A DNA stretch of 64,000 nucleotides from Lentilactobacillus buchneri (GCF_018314255.1 NZ_CP073066.1:1550001-1614000); one strand, 5' to 3'. Counted from the stretch's first letter, positions 45,841 to 54,798 are shown. Numbers and translations: made by a program. The notes: a model not told the origin generated them from the sequence alone.

Positions 45841-45888
45841 TATTCTAATTTTCAATATGGTTTCATCGAATAGTGTGAATCTAACCGC

Positions 45889-46992
45889 TTATTTTCCCAC
45901 ACTCGCGGTATCTGTCCCACTCAACCGTTCAAAGAACAGCAGGTGTTTTTGTGAGAACCAGTCAATCAGTAAGTCGACAAAGACTAGCAGCAGACCAAAC
46001 GATAGAATCAGCACAACGTGGAGAATGCTGGTTAACTGGGCTTTGGGGGCGGTTGCCGTCATGTCTAACAGCCGGCCGACAATCTCGTATAGGCTACCGA
46101 TCACCCCGTAGCCAAACAAATTCCGGATTAAGATTTTCGACCAGCTGGCTGTTTGGCCATTACGGTTAATCACTTTGATGCCAACCAGGCGCATGCCAAT
46201 CGTCTGCTGGCGGCTGAGTTCCAGTACCAGAATAAAGATGACAAAGCCAATCGCGATGCCAATCCAGTGTGGAATCAGGAAAATGCCCAAAATATTGGTC
46301 AGCAGACCAATGATGATCCAATCCACCGCCAAAGCGACTCCACGCCGCAGCGGCGAAACGTTTTTACTGAGCGCCATTGTCCGGGCTCTGACCTGTTCCT
46401 TGGTTGGTAGAAAACGGCCAAGCAGGGAAGCTCCCCAAGCACCGATGATCCCACCAGTGGTATTTAACAGCAGGTCGTCGACATCGAATAGTCGATAAGG
46501 ACGGGGATAGATGCCGTAAAGACCGGAGAGTTGGGTTAACTCGAAGAATAGGGATAAGCAGAATGTGAATAAGATTGTCTGTTTCCATGACCGCTGGAAA
46601 TAATAGTGCAGGTAAAAGCCAAATGGTACCGTTAAGAAGATATTAAACACCGGTTGGATAACCGTGGGGGCTTTTAAGGCCGCAACCCACGTTCCGGGAT
46701 GCGTCAGTGAAAACGGATTGTATTTAATGAACTCCCGAACGAATGTGAACGGCACGAAATTGTGAGTCGGGGTCGTCAAATGGGCCACAAACGATTGGCT
46801 TGGCAATGGGAGAATGGTGAGAAAGTAGGCGCACATCATGTAGAAGACAAATGTGTAGAGCATAAAAATACTCCACTTGGGAATTGCGCCATACTTGTGG
46901 TAGTTCACTAACAGAATCGGTAAGGTAATAAAAATTGCTAGAATTGGAAAAATAATTGCAGCCGTATAAATAACGTGAATGTACTGTGACAT
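45889..46992 (-). CDS. VanZ-RDD fusion membrane protein
   Basis: A 367-residue membrane protein with two parts. Residues about 1-190 form a VanZ-like domain (FYLHYYFQRSW, FFELTQLSGLYGIYPRPYRLFDVDDLLLNTTGGIIG). Residues about 210-340 form an RDD domain with RGVALAVDWIIIG and RLVGIKVINRNG. VanZ proteins are linked to glycopeptide tolerance and possibly lipid handling, RDD domains to ion transport; the joint role is unknown. It lies 21 bp after the YdcF-like gene and is likely co-transcribed with it. Confidence 0.87.
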   Translation of the reverse strand: MSQYIHVIYTAAIIFPILAIFITLPILLVNYHKYGAIPKWSIFMLYTFVFYMMCAYFLTILPLPSQSFVAHLTTPTHNFVPFTFVREFIKYNPFSLTHPGTWVAALKAPTVIQPVFNIFLTVPFGFYLHYYFQRSWKQTILFTFCLSLFFELTQLSGLYGIYPRPYRLFDVDDLLLNTTGGIIGAWGASLLGRFLPTKEQVRARTMALSKNVSPLRRGVALAVDWIIIGLLTNILGIFLIPHWIGIAIGFVIFILVLELSRQQTIGMRLVGIKVINRNGQTASWSKILIRNLFGYGVIGSLYEIVGRLLDMTATAPKAQLTSILHVVLILSFGLLLVFVDLLIDWFSQKHLLFFERLSGTDTASVGK

Positions 46993-47013
46993 GGAAATCT
47001 CCTAAACTTTATT

Positions 47014-48081
47014 TTATTGAATGGGCTCACCGGGGACAAAATAGAGTAACAGCCCGGTTCCAAGGGCAATTAAGGCAATCAAAACGATAATTGCGATATT
47101 GGCGCGTTTGTTCATTACCAGAAAGGCGAGGTGTTCGCGGATGACTGCGTTGGGCAAAAAGTAAAATGGGGTTGGCGCGCCAACACCGAATGCGGCAAAT
47201 TTCAACTTCCGGGCAAGCACGCCGGCCCGCAAAATGTGATAGTTGTTGGAGACAAAAATCACTTTATTGTCGTCTCGGCCGCTGTCTTTTTCGATGATTT
47301 TCCGGGAGAAGGCTAAGTTCTGTTCGGTGTTGATGGACTTATCTTCAACCAAGGTATCAACTTTCGGGATGCCATGTTCCAAAGCGTATTTCTGCATGGC
47401 CTCACCTTCGGGCAATAATTCGTCACCGCCTTGACCGCCAGAAAAGATCAGCTTTGGGTGTTTGCCGGTGGCTTTGATCTCACTTCGGTAAAAAGAAAGA
47501 GCTGTTTCAATCCGGTTGCCCAACAGTCGACCAACTTTGTAGCCGTCGATCAAACCACTTCCTAAGACGATAATGTAATCTTTATCTTTTCGTGGAAAGT
47601 ACAGTCGGTATAAGATCATCGACGAAATCGTATTCCAAACCGTTAATAGGACGTAGCCAATTAGCAAGGTCAAAAACATCGTGATGGCCCCTTGAAGCGG
47701 TTTGGGCCCAACTGATGGATTGAAGAAGAATAACAGGTCAACGGCGATGACGGCAATCCCGGTAATCAAGGTCAGCGAACTACTGAGGCTATAACCTTCA
47801 CGTTTCCACACAATAAAGGCGTTAATGAAAAAGAAGATGAAGCTTAACGTCAACCCCAAGAAAACCAGTAAGCCAACCAAAGCAACCGCCAGCCCTAAAA
47901 TGATGCCCCAGAACTGGCTGTTGAGGACCGAGATAATTTCAACCAGCAAGACCAGCAGAACCAGCAGCGATAAGTTTGCCAGGGTGCCGATATATAAGGA
48001 ATTTCTCAGTTTAATTAAGTATGTAAAGAATAATCCGACCAGGACGATGAAGATAATCGCGGTCGGTATCAGTAAAGTCAT
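47014..48081 (-). CDS. YdcF/SanA-like (DUF218) membrane protein
   Basis: A 355-residue protein with about five N-terminal TM segments, a DUF218 domain (about residues 165-310) and a last TM. DUF218 motifs are IVLGSGLIDG, LIFSGGQGGDE, EDKSINTEQN and FVSNNYHILRA. Such proteins are tied to cell envelope functions. ATG 48081 is chosen since AAAGGGG is eight bases away; GTG 48090 would touch that site. The promoter is covered by a large palindrome. Confidence 0.87.
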   Translation of the reverse strand: MTLLIPTAIIFIVLVGLFFTYLIKLRNSLYIGTLANLSLLVLLVLLVEIISVLNSQFWGIILGLAVALVGLLVFLGLTLSFIFFFINAFIVWKREGYSLSSSLTLITGIAVIAVDLLFFFNPSVGPKPLQGAITMFLTLLIGYVLLTVWNTISSMILYRLYFPRKDKDYIIVLGSGLIDGYKVGRLLGNRIETALSFYRSEIKATGKHPKLIFSGGQGGDELLPEGEAMQKYALEHGIPKVDTLVEDKSINTEQNLAFSRKIIEKDSGRDDNKVIFVSNNYHILRAGVLARKLKFAAFGVGAPTPFYFLPNAVIREHLAFLVMNKRANIAIIVLIALIALGTGLLLYFVPGEPIQ

Positions 48082-48088
48082 AGAAAAC

Positions 48089-48120
48089 ACCCCTTTGAAA
48101 CATTATATTTCAAAGGGGTA
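48089..48120. promoter_or_regulatory. Perfect palindrome centred on the -10 box of the ydcF-like gene
   Basis: ACCCCTTTGAAA pairs with TTTCAAAGGGGT around a seven-base centre that contains the -10 box. It also covers the ribosome site of the gene. It is either a repressor operator or, in longer transcripts, a start-hiding hairpin. Confidence 0.75.
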
Positions 48121-48131
48121 GTGGAAAACAA
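48102..48131 (-). promoter_or_regulatory. Promoter of the ydcF-like/VanZ-RDD unit
   Basis: On the minus strand TTGTTT (48131-48126), 18-bp spacer, TATAAT (48107-48102). Confidence 0.65.
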
Positions 48132-48165
48132 GCACGGTCGCTTCCCGTAGGCAAACTTTAACTTT

Positions 48166-48576
48166 TTAGCTCATTCCGACAGCCTCGGCATGTGCCAGCA
48201 TATCATTGAGCATTTCTCTTCTGGTTTGGCGTGGCAGGAAGCTGCGGATGTTTTCCTCACTAAAGCCAACCTGGAGCTGTTCATCATTGAAGATCAGCGG
48301 CCTTCTGAGTAAATCTGGATATTTTACCATCAGGTCAATTAACTGTGATACAGTAAGATTATCGAAATTGACTTTTAATTTGCGATAACTGTGACAACGA
48401 GTTGAAATCAGGTCCTCAGTGCCATTTTCCGACAGTCTGAGCAGTTGCTTGATGTCATCTGCGTTCAAAGTTTGTTTGGAGATATCTCGTTCCACAAAAT
48501 CAATGTGGTGGTCGGTGAGCCACTTTCTTGCCCGTCGACACGATGAACTGCCAGGCGACAAATATAAACTAAGCAT
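48166..48576 (-). CDS. Spx/ArsC-family protein with a single active-site cysteine
   Basis: A 136-residue thioredoxin-fold protein of the Spx group, which bind RNA polymerase alpha and change transcription under thiol stress. The start LSLYLSPGSSSCRRARKWL carries only the second Cys of the usual CXXC redox switch. The later RPL motif (LLRRPLIFND) is kept. The ATG at 48576 follows AAAGGAG by nine bases. A fixed or differently controlled activity is possible. Confidence 0.85.
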   Translation of the reverse strand: MLSLYLSPGSSSCRRARKWLTDHHIDFVERDISKQTLNADDIKQLLRLSENGTEDLISTRCHSYRKLKVNFDNLTVSQLIDLMVKYPDLLRRPLIFNDEQLQVGFSEENIRSFLPRQTRREMLNDMLAHAEAVGMS

Positions 48577-48801
48577 GGTTGCCATCTCCTTTACTGACTG
48601 TGACGACAATGCGGATTGATGCACCGGCTCATCAACCTATCCCCACTTTCATCTTATCATAATTATAACTAAAGTCAAATGTTCGCTATAAGAAACAGGT
48701 TAATAAGGCCTTGCTACATCAAGGGTCCCGACCCTTGTGAAAGGTTAAGCAATTCTTAATATTTAATCTGAATCATTCAAATTTTGAAGGAGTGAAGATC
48801 A

Positions 48802-49920
48802 ATGAAAATTGCTGGATTTGGCGTTGAAGAATGGTTAAATAAATGGGAGAAATCCGCAACTTATGACATTTCTCAAAGCACGATTTCATCAATGACGATG
48901 CAAGAAGCCCTGGCACTTGATGGCCAGCAGGGCGCATCATTTTATCAACAACTGGATCAAGAAAAGATGAACTATGGCTGGATTGAAGGCTCACCTGAAT
49001 TCAAACAGGAAGTTGCTAAACTGTACGCCCATATTGACGCGGACAACATTTTGCAAACCAATGGTGCCACCGGAGCCAATCATTTGGCATTGTACGCATT
49101 GATTGAGCCGGGCGACCACGTGATTTCAGAGTACCCTTCCTATCAACAGCTGTATGACATCCCTAAGTCTTTGGGTGCCAACGTCGATTTTTGGCATATC
49201 CATGAGGATCAGAATTGGTATCCAGACATTAACGAATTAAAATCATTGATCAGACCCAACACGAAGATGATTTGCTTGAACAACGCCAACAATCCGACGG
49301 GAACCCTACTGGATAAGGCATTTTTGCAACAAGTTGTCGAATTGGCCCGGCAGGTGGACGCCTACGTCTTGGTAGATGAGGTTTATTTGCCATTGGATGA
49401 TCCCGATCAATTTACTTCCATTGTCGACTTGTACGACAAGGGGATTGCGACCAATTCTTTGTCAAAGACCTATTCAATGCCGGGAATTCGAATCGGCTGG
49501 ACGGCTTCAAATGCGACTGTGGCCGATCTCTTTCGCAAGTATCGCGATTACACGATGATTTGTGCCGGCGTCTTTAATGATTTGATGGCGACCTACATTT
49601 TGAAGCATCGTGACCAAGTTCTGGCGAGAAATCGACAGCTGGTGATGAATAATCTGGCAATTTATCGTGACTGGATTGACTCGGAACCTCGAGCCAGTGT
49701 CGTGATGCCCCAAGCGGTTTCAACTTCGTTTCCCAAGTTGGATGTGCCGGAAGATATTGAAGCCTTCTGTATTCGCCTGCTCAAAGAGACCGGCGTCTTA
49801 CTGGTACCAGGCAATCGATTTGATATGCCTGGCCATGTTCGCTTAGGATATTGTGCCGATGAAGCAACACTCAGGGAAGGTCTGAAACGGCTATCCACAT
49901 TTTTGCGCCAGTACGATTAA
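48802..49920 (+). CDS. PLP-dependent aminotransferase, class I/II
   Basis: A 372-residue fold-type I aminotransferase. The PLP lysine is in NSLSKTYSMPGIRIGW, with NNANNPTG, VDEVYLPL and the C-terminal Arg in PGHVRLGYC. The start MKIAGFGVEEWLNKWE resembles aminotransferases related to capreomycidine synthase, but the substrate is not clear. GAAGGAG precedes the ATG. Single-gene unit. Confidence 0.85.
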   Translation: MKIAGFGVEEWLNKWEKSATYDISQSTISSMTMQEALALDGQQGASFYQQLDQEKMNYGWIEGSPEFKQEVAKLYAHIDADNILQTNGATGANHLALYALIEPGDHVISEYPSYQQLYDIPKSLGANVDFWHIHEDQNWYPDINELKSLIRPNTKMICLNNANNPTGTLLDKAFLQQVVELARQVDAYVLVDEVYLPLDDPDQFTSIVDLYDKGIATNSLSKTYSMPGIRIGWTASNATVADLFRKYRDYTMICAGVFNDLMATYILKHRDQVLARNRQLVMNNLAIYRDWIDSEPRASVVMPQAVSTSFPKLDVPEDIEAFCIRLLKETGVLLVPGNRFDMPGHVRLGYCADEATLREGLKRLSTFLRQYD

Positions 49921-50192
49921 GCTGATTTGATTATGAATGTTTAAAGTTGTTTGCGTTTGTTTAAAGGTGATCGCTTGAAAAGCCACATTGGCCCAACTTT
50001 AAGTTTGGGTTAAGCTGGCCCTTGTAATCTATGGACAATCAAATAAGAAAGAAGGGATCAGTAACTGATTGTCACCATGATAAGTGCAGCCAATGACTTA
50101 AAGTGCCAACAATGAGATTGAAGATTGTCTCCTCCAAGATATGATTCTTCTACAAGGCATTGTCATTTGGGCTACAGGAAAGGAAGTCATCT

Positions 50193-50303
50193 ATGAAGCG
50201 AAAACGTCTTTACTTTACCTCTGGAATTGCGGCGACAGCCATTGCCTTAGTGGTTGCCGGACGCGTTTTCCAACGGTCACGCATGATTGCCCATGCGAAC
50301 TAA
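50193..50303 (+). CDS. 36-residue membrane peptide
   Basis: A short frame after AGGAAAGGAAG. It starts MKRKRLYFTSGIAATAIALV and continues with one membrane helix and a basic end. The 270-nt region before it (49921-50192) has no gene but some short inverted repeats. It may be a small membrane protein; coding is supported by the good ribosome site and composition only. Confidence 0.5.
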   Translation: MKRKRLYFTSGIAATAIALVVAGRVFQRSRMIAHAN

Positions 50304-50320
50304 ACCAGAACCACTCCTCC

Positions 50321-50380
50321 AAAAAAATCGCTGTGCCACTTAATCGTTCAAGCCGGTTAAGCTGACACAGCGATTTTTTA
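50321..50380. terminator. Bidirectional terminator between the small peptide and metF
   Basis: AAAAAAATCGCTGTG pairs with CACAGCGATTTTTT around an inner TTAA-containing stem. Confidence 0.9.
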
Positions 50381-51277
50381 ATTTTGATTTGCTTTTTGCT
50401 TGGCTAAGTTGGAAGCAGCAAAGACTGATTCAGTTTCCTCCCAGATTCGCTTGGCAATTTTCGACTTGTTCATCGTGTAGAGGTGAATACCATCGACTCC
50501 CTGAGAGACCAGATCAATGATTTGATCAACCGCAAAGGCAATCCCGGCATCCAGCATGGCTTCTTTGCTGTCTTGGTAACGGTCCATAATTGCGGCAAAT
50601 TTCTTTGGAATCGGCACCCCGGAGATTTGGGTGATCCGCTCAATTTGATTTTTGTTGGTACAGGGCATGATCCCAGCTTCAATCGGGACGTTAATGCCGG
50701 CAATCTCAGTTTTTTCCTTGAAATCGTAAAACGCTTGATTGTCAAAGAAAAGCTGGCTGATTAAGTGATCGGCTCCGGCAGCCACTTTTTCCTTGAGGTG
50801 GCTAATGTCATCGACAAAGTCGGCTGCCTCTGTGTGGCAGTTGGGATAACAAGCGCTGGCAATGCTGAAATCGGGGCGCTGCTCGTGGACAAATTTGACC
50901 AATTCATTGGCATGATTGAAGTCGCCAACCGGTTCTTTGCCGGGGATGCGGTCACCGCGAAGAGCGAGGATATTTTTGACGTGGATCTGATCAAGTCGAT
51001 CCAGAAGTGCCAAAACCTGGTCCTTGCTCTGATAAAGCCCGGGAACGTGCGAAACCGCCGGGATATTGAGCTGATTTTGAATCAAATCAGCCACTGCCAC
51101 AGTCCCATCACAGTGATTGGTTCCGCCGGCACCCAAAGTGACCGAGATAAAATCCGGCTGCAGTGACTGAAGTCGTTTGAGAGTTGGCAGGATCGCATCA
51201 GTTGGGGAGTCCTTTTTAGGTGGAAATACTTCCAGCGAAAAGACGGTTTTTTGTTTAAACAACGCTGTTAGGCTCAT
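50378..51277 (-). CDS. metF: Methylenetetrahydrofolate reductase
   Basis: A 299-residue FAD enzyme that makes 5-methyltetrahydrofolate, the methyl donor used by MetE. Motifs are FSLEVFPPK at the start, FISVTLGAGG, ALRGD and HLYTMNK at the C-terminus. ATG 51277 lies 23 bases inside the end of metE with a TTAGGAGTGAG ribosome site, so translation is coupled. An open extension upstream is in metE and is not used. Confidence 0.94.
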   Translation of the reverse strand: MSLTALFKQKTVFSLEVFPPKKDSPTDAILPTLKRLQSLQPDFISVTLGAGGTNHCDGTVAVADLIQNQLNIPAVSHVPGLYQSKDQVLALLDRLDQIHVKNILALRGDRIPGKEPVGDFNHANELVKFVHEQRPDFSIASACYPNCHTEAADFVDDISHLKEKVAAGADHLISQLFFDNQAFYDFKEKTEIAGINVPIEAGIMPCTNKNQIERITQISGVPIPKKFAAIMDRYQDSKEAMLDAGIAFAVDQIIDLVSQGVDGIHLYTMNKSKIAKRIWEETESVFAASNLAKQKANQN

Positions 51278-53540
51278 TGATCTCACTCCTAACCTTCTTG
51301 GTGGCATCAACGATATTCTTCAGGCTTTCAAATGACTCGTCTTCAGAGCGGGTCTTCAAACCACAATCAGGATTGATCCAGACTTTATCCACTGGCAGCT
51401 TGGCAACTAATTGCTTGATTAAGCCTTCGATTTCTTGCTCGGAAGGAATTCGTGGTGAATGAATATCGTAAACGCCTGGTCCAACTTCTGTTTGGAACTT
51501 GGCGGCCACCAGCTGATCGATCAAAGTGAAATCGGCACGGGAGGCTTCAAAGGAAATCACATCGGCATCCAAAGCGTCGATGGCTTTAATGATGTCACCG
51601 AATTCGCTGTAGCACATATGGGTATGAATTTGGGTGCTGGGTTGAACCTTGCTGTGGACGAGGCGGAAGGCCGGCACTGCCCAGTCCAAGTATTCAGAGT
51701 ACCAGTTGGACTTTCGCAAGGGTAGATTTTCACGGAGTGCCGGCTCATCGATTTGGATAATCTTGATGTCGTGCTTTTCCAAATCCAAGACCTCATCTTG
51801 CAAGGCTAAAGCAATCTGGGTCACCGATTCTTTTGGCGTCACGTCTTCACGTGGGAACGACCAGTTAAAAATTGTGACCGGGCCTGTTAGCATGCCCTTC
51901 ATTGGTTTATCGGTTAAATTTTTGGCAAAGACTGAGGCCGCAACCGTGATTGGTGCGGTTCGACTAATATCACCCCAGATGATTGGCGGCTTAACACCCC
52001 GGGTGCCGTATGATTGAACCCAGCCGTTTTGGGTAAAGACAAAGCCGGCTAATTTTTCACCAAAGTATTCCACCATGTCGTTACGCTCATATTCACCGTG
52101 CACCAGGACGTCGAGCCCAATCTTTTCCTGAATTTTGACGATGCGGCGAATTTTATCTTCATTAAATTTATCATATTCTGCTTTGGTGATTTCACCGTGG
52201 CGGAGTTTTGCCCGGTTCTGGCGGACATCTTTGGTTTGTGGGAAGGAGCCAATTGTCGTGGTCGGCAAAATTGGCAAATTGAATTCCTTTTTTTGAATCT
52301 TTTCGCGTTCACTTCGGGCGGGTAAACGGGTGTAGTCATCATCGGTTAAATTGTTAATCCGTTCATGGACGGATTTATTGTAGGGATGTTTGACGTTGCG
52401 GAAAAGGGCGTCATTTTTTTCGAGCGCTGATTTACCGTCGGCTTCATCGTGGTAAATGGTGTCCAGTTCTTTAATTTCGGCAAGCTTTTCAATCGCAAAT
52501 GCCAAGTGCTGTTTGACGTCTGATGGGACCTTGGTTTCATCTGCGGCACTGTATGGCACGTGTAATAGAGAAGCAGAGGAACTCAAAACAACTTTGGCGT
52601 CCGTATTCAGGTTGTTTAGCAGGTCGATGGTTGTTGCGTAATGGTTGCGCCAAATATTCTTGCCGTTAACAACTCCGGCGAATAATACCTTGTCAGCGGG
52701 GAAGTCGTTTTGTTTGACGAGCTCTAGATTGTATTTGCCTTCAACAAAGTCAAGACCGATTCCGTCAAAATCCAGGCTGGTGACGTCATGATAGATGTCG
52801 CGGATATCACCAAAGTAATTTTGCAGCAGAATCTTGCTGGATCCTTTGGCAGCCAGAATGCCGTGATACAATTTGTCAAAAAGGGCTTTTTCAGCTGAAT
52901 TGACGTCGAAGCTTAGGGCAGGTTCGTCAATTTGAATCCAGTTAACCCCTTGTTGATTTAGATGCTCAATGACTTGTGAGTAGGCAGCAATCAAGGCATC
53001 AACAAAGTCATTGGGTGTCGTCCCATCAAGGAAACGACTGAGTTTGAGTAGTGTGTAAGGGCCGGTGATGACGGCCTTGGCATTGATCCCTAATTTGAGT
53101 GCTTCGTCGACTTCATTAAATAATTTATCACCGACTAATTTAATGTCCGTCGTCTTAGTGAATTCAGGAACGATGTAGTGATAATTGGTGTTGAACCACT
53201 TCTTCATTGGCAGCGCCTTGACGGTTTCAGAACCGTTCTGGTACCCACGGGCTTGAGCAAAGTATTCGTCAAGCGGTGATAAGTTGAGGGCCTTGTAGCG
53301 GTCAGAAACGATGTTTAAGAGGTTGGCGGTGTCTAAGACCCCATCAAAAAACGAGAAGTCCCCAACAGGAATCAGGTCAATGCCGGCGTCTTGTTGCGCC
53401 TGCCAGTGATTCTTGGGGATTTGATAAGCGGTTTTTAGTAATTCATTTTGATCAATCTTGTGCTTCCAATAATGTTCGGTAGCAAATTTTAATTCACGAT
53501 GGTGACCGATGCGCGGAAAGCCGATAATGGTGGTTGTCAT
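51255..53540 (-). CDS. metE: Cobalamin-independent methionine synthase
   Basis: A 761-residue zinc enzyme that methylates homocysteine using 5-methyltetrahydrofolate. It starts with TTTIIGFPRIGHHRELKFA and has the metal ligands in HTHMCYSEF and NPDCGLKTR. Two TIM-barrel halves are present at normal length. The AGGAGG site at 53548-53553 sets ATG 53540; the frame open back to 53660 runs through a hairpin repeat and is not used. It is placed after luxS and three hairpin repeats, under the upstream Met T-box or an unseen promoter within the repeats. Confidence 0.95.
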   Translation of the reverse strand: MTTTIIGFPRIGHHRELKFATEHYWKHKIDQNELLKTAYQIPKNHWQAQQDAGIDLIPVGDFSFFDGVLDTANLLNIVSDRYKALNLSPLDEYFAQARGYQNGSETVKALPMKKWFNTNYHYIVPEFTKTTDIKLVGDKLFNEVDEALKLGINAKAVITGPYTLLKLSRFLDGTTPNDFVDALIAAYSQVIEHLNQQGVNWIQIDEPALSFDVNSAEKALFDKLYHGILAAKGSSKILLQNYFGDIRDIYHDVTSLDFDGIGLDFVEGKYNLELVKQNDFPADKVLFAGVVNGKNIWRNHYATTIDLLNNLNTDAKVVLSSSASLLHVPYSAADETKVPSDVKQHLAFAIEKLAEIKELDTIYHDEADGKSALEKNDALFRNVKHPYNKSVHERINNLTDDDYTRLPARSEREKIQKKEFNLPILPTTTIGSFPQTKDVRQNRAKLRHGEITKAEYDKFNEDKIRRIVKIQEKIGLDVLVHGEYERNDMVEYFGEKLAGFVFTQNGWVQSYGTRGVKPPIIWGDISRTAPITVAASVFAKNLTDKPMKGMLTGPVTIFNWSFPREDVTPKESVTQIALALQDEVLDLEKHDIKIIQIDEPALRENLPLRKSNWYSEYLDWAVPAFRLVHSKVQPSTQIHTHMCYSEFGDIIKAIDALDADVISFEASRADFTLIDQLVAAKFQTEVGPGVYDIHSPRIPSEQEIEGLIKQLVAKLPVDKVWINPDCGLKTRSEDESFESLKNIVDATKKVRSEINEPNSVV

Positions 53541-53555
53541 GTGTTTGTATCCTCC

Positions 53556-53675
53556 TAGAGTGCGATTTGGGGCGGTTAGCAACCGGAGCCTAAGGCAACT
53601 TGGGGGAAAATCGATTTTGATTTTGTCCCAAGTTGCCTTAGGTGCAGGTTGCTGCCCCAAAGAGCACGTTTCATC
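53556..53675 (-). repeat. Long hairpin repeat, copy D
   Basis: Same family as copies A-C. Basal GTGC (53559-53562) pairs with GCAC (53664-53667). TTGGGGC (from 53567) pairs with GCCCCAA (to 53660), then AGGCAACTTGGG with CCCAAGTTGCCT inside. It ends a few bases from the metE ribosome site. Confidence 0.85.
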
Positions 53676-53686
53676 AAAGTAAAAGT

Positions 53687-53800
53687 CAGTGTAGATAGCG
53701 GCAGGCTCAGCATTTATTTAACAATGAGTTTTGACGCGTTTTTGGCGTCAAGACTCGTTGTTAGATAAAGCGGAGGGAGCTGCCCCAAAGAGCACGTTTC
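53687..53800 (-). repeat. Long hairpin repeat, copy E
   Basis: Basal GTGT (53689-53692) pairs with GCAC (53792-53795). A 25-bp inner stem runs from TTTATTTAACAATGAG to its partner ending TTAGATAAA, closed by a GTTTTTG loop. The right border matches copy D over the shared stretch TGCCCCAAAGAGCACGTTTC. Confidence 0.85.
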
Positions 53801-53814
53801 ATCAAAGTAAAAGT

Positions 53815-53910
53815 GAGTGTGCCAGCAGCAGGTCTCAGCATTTATTTAACAATGCCTTTTGATGAAGACTCGTTGCCAACTAAAATTAAGCGAAACAAAT
53901 ACGTTTCACA
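53815..53910 (-). repeat. Degenerate hairpin repeat, copy F
   Basis: Starts like copy E (GAGTGTGCCAG, then CTCAGCATTTATTTAACAAT) but has a shortened inner stem and a diverged right border ending ACGTTTCACA, at the luxS stop. Confidence 0.7.
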
Positions 53911-53915
53911 AACCC

Positions 53916-54389
53916 CTAAATCACGTGCCGCTCATATGGGTCATTGGAAATCCCCTCAGCCAAAATCTTCTTGCTCCATTCTTTGGCCGAAAACAGTGAG
54001 TGGTCGCGGTAATTGCCGCAACTGTATTTATCAACGCCGGGAACGTCTTTCCATTCAACTTGGTTGGCAATTTCATCCAATGAACCTTTTAAGGCCTCGG
54101 CGACTTCGGTAGTACTGTGTTCCCCCCAGGTAATCAAATGAAATCCCGTCCGGCAGCCGAATGGTGAACAGTCAATGACGCCATCCAAGCGATCCCGCAG
54201 TAAACTGGCCAGTAAGTGTTCAATTGTGTGTAAGCCGGCAGTTGGAACGGCGGTTTCATTTGGCTGGGTCAATCGCAGGTCAAAATTTGAGACCACGTCT
54301 CCTTTGGGGCCGGTCTCTGTGGTAATTAAACGAACGTACGGTGCTTTAACCTTTGTGTGATCCAATGTAAAACTTTCAACTTTTGCCAT
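53916..54389 (-). CDS. luxS: S-ribosylhomocysteine lyase (autoinducer-2 synthesis)
   Basis: A 157-residue metalloenzyme that splits S-ribosylhomocysteine into homocysteine and the AI-2 precursor. Metal ligands are His54 and His58 in [10 protein letters not shown] and a Cys in [10 protein letters not shown]; the catalytic Cys79 is in PFGCRTGFH. It follows a Met T-box leader, so here it works as part of methionine recycling with metE and metF. Confidence 0.97.
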   Translation of the reverse strand: MAKVESFTLDHTKVKAPYVRLITTETGPKGDVVSNFDLRLTQPNETAVPTAGLHTIEHLLASLLRDRLDGVIDCSPFGCRTGFHLITWGEHSTTEVAEALKGSLDEIANQVEWKDVPGVDKYSCGNYRDHSLFSAKEWSKKILAEGISNDPYERHVI

Positions 54390-54458
54390 AAATGATCAAT
54401 CTCCCATAACATTTAATTTGTTTTTAATGCTAATATCACCATCCGAAGTTGAGGACAC

Positions 54459-54730
54459 AAAAAAACATCCGTCCCTCGCATCAGAATTAATCTGACGGAG
54501 GGGCGAATGTTTCGCTTTACCACCCTGAATTTGTCTTGGCCTCACAACCAACACCTCTGAAAGTACCAGACTTCGATACTCGGCGATGTAACGGTCGCAC
54601 CCGGGGTTCAAGCGTTAACTCGAAACCGCTATTCAGAGTTCATGTTCGTTAGCTTATGAACCATCCTTTTTCACCGACCGGATTCTCTAAGGGTTCGTTC
54701 ACTAATTACTCTTCTCTTCAGAGCTTTAAT
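54459..54730 (-). promoter_or_regulatory. T-box riboswitch, probably methionine-specific
   Basis: On the minus strand the leader has the stem I hallmarks AGAGAA and GGTCGGTGAAAAAGG (54665-54690). A specifier region reading GAAC-ATG-AAC has ATG at 54643-54641. The T-box sequence CAGGGTGGTAAAGCG follows (54527-54513), then a terminator whose CCTC/CAGA arms pair with TCTG/GAGG, with a run of seven T residues (54465-54459). Uncharged tRNA-Met would favour read-through into luxS. Confidence 0.85.
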
Positions 54731-54755
54731 TTACTAGCATTAAAATTTAGTGATA

Positions 54756-54784
54756 ATACTAGTCGTAGTTCTAATGATTGTCAA
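54756..54784 (-). promoter_or_regulatory. Promoter of the T-box/luxS unit
   Basis: On the minus strand TTGACA (54784-54779), 17-bp spacer, TAGTAT (54761-54756). Confidence 0.75.
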
Positions 54785-54798
54785 CCTGATATGCTAAA

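Noticed and set aside
53541..53660. N-terminal extension of MetE
   Set aside because: The frame runs through hairpin repeat D. The family start TTTIIGFPRIG and the AGGAGG site define ATG 53540.
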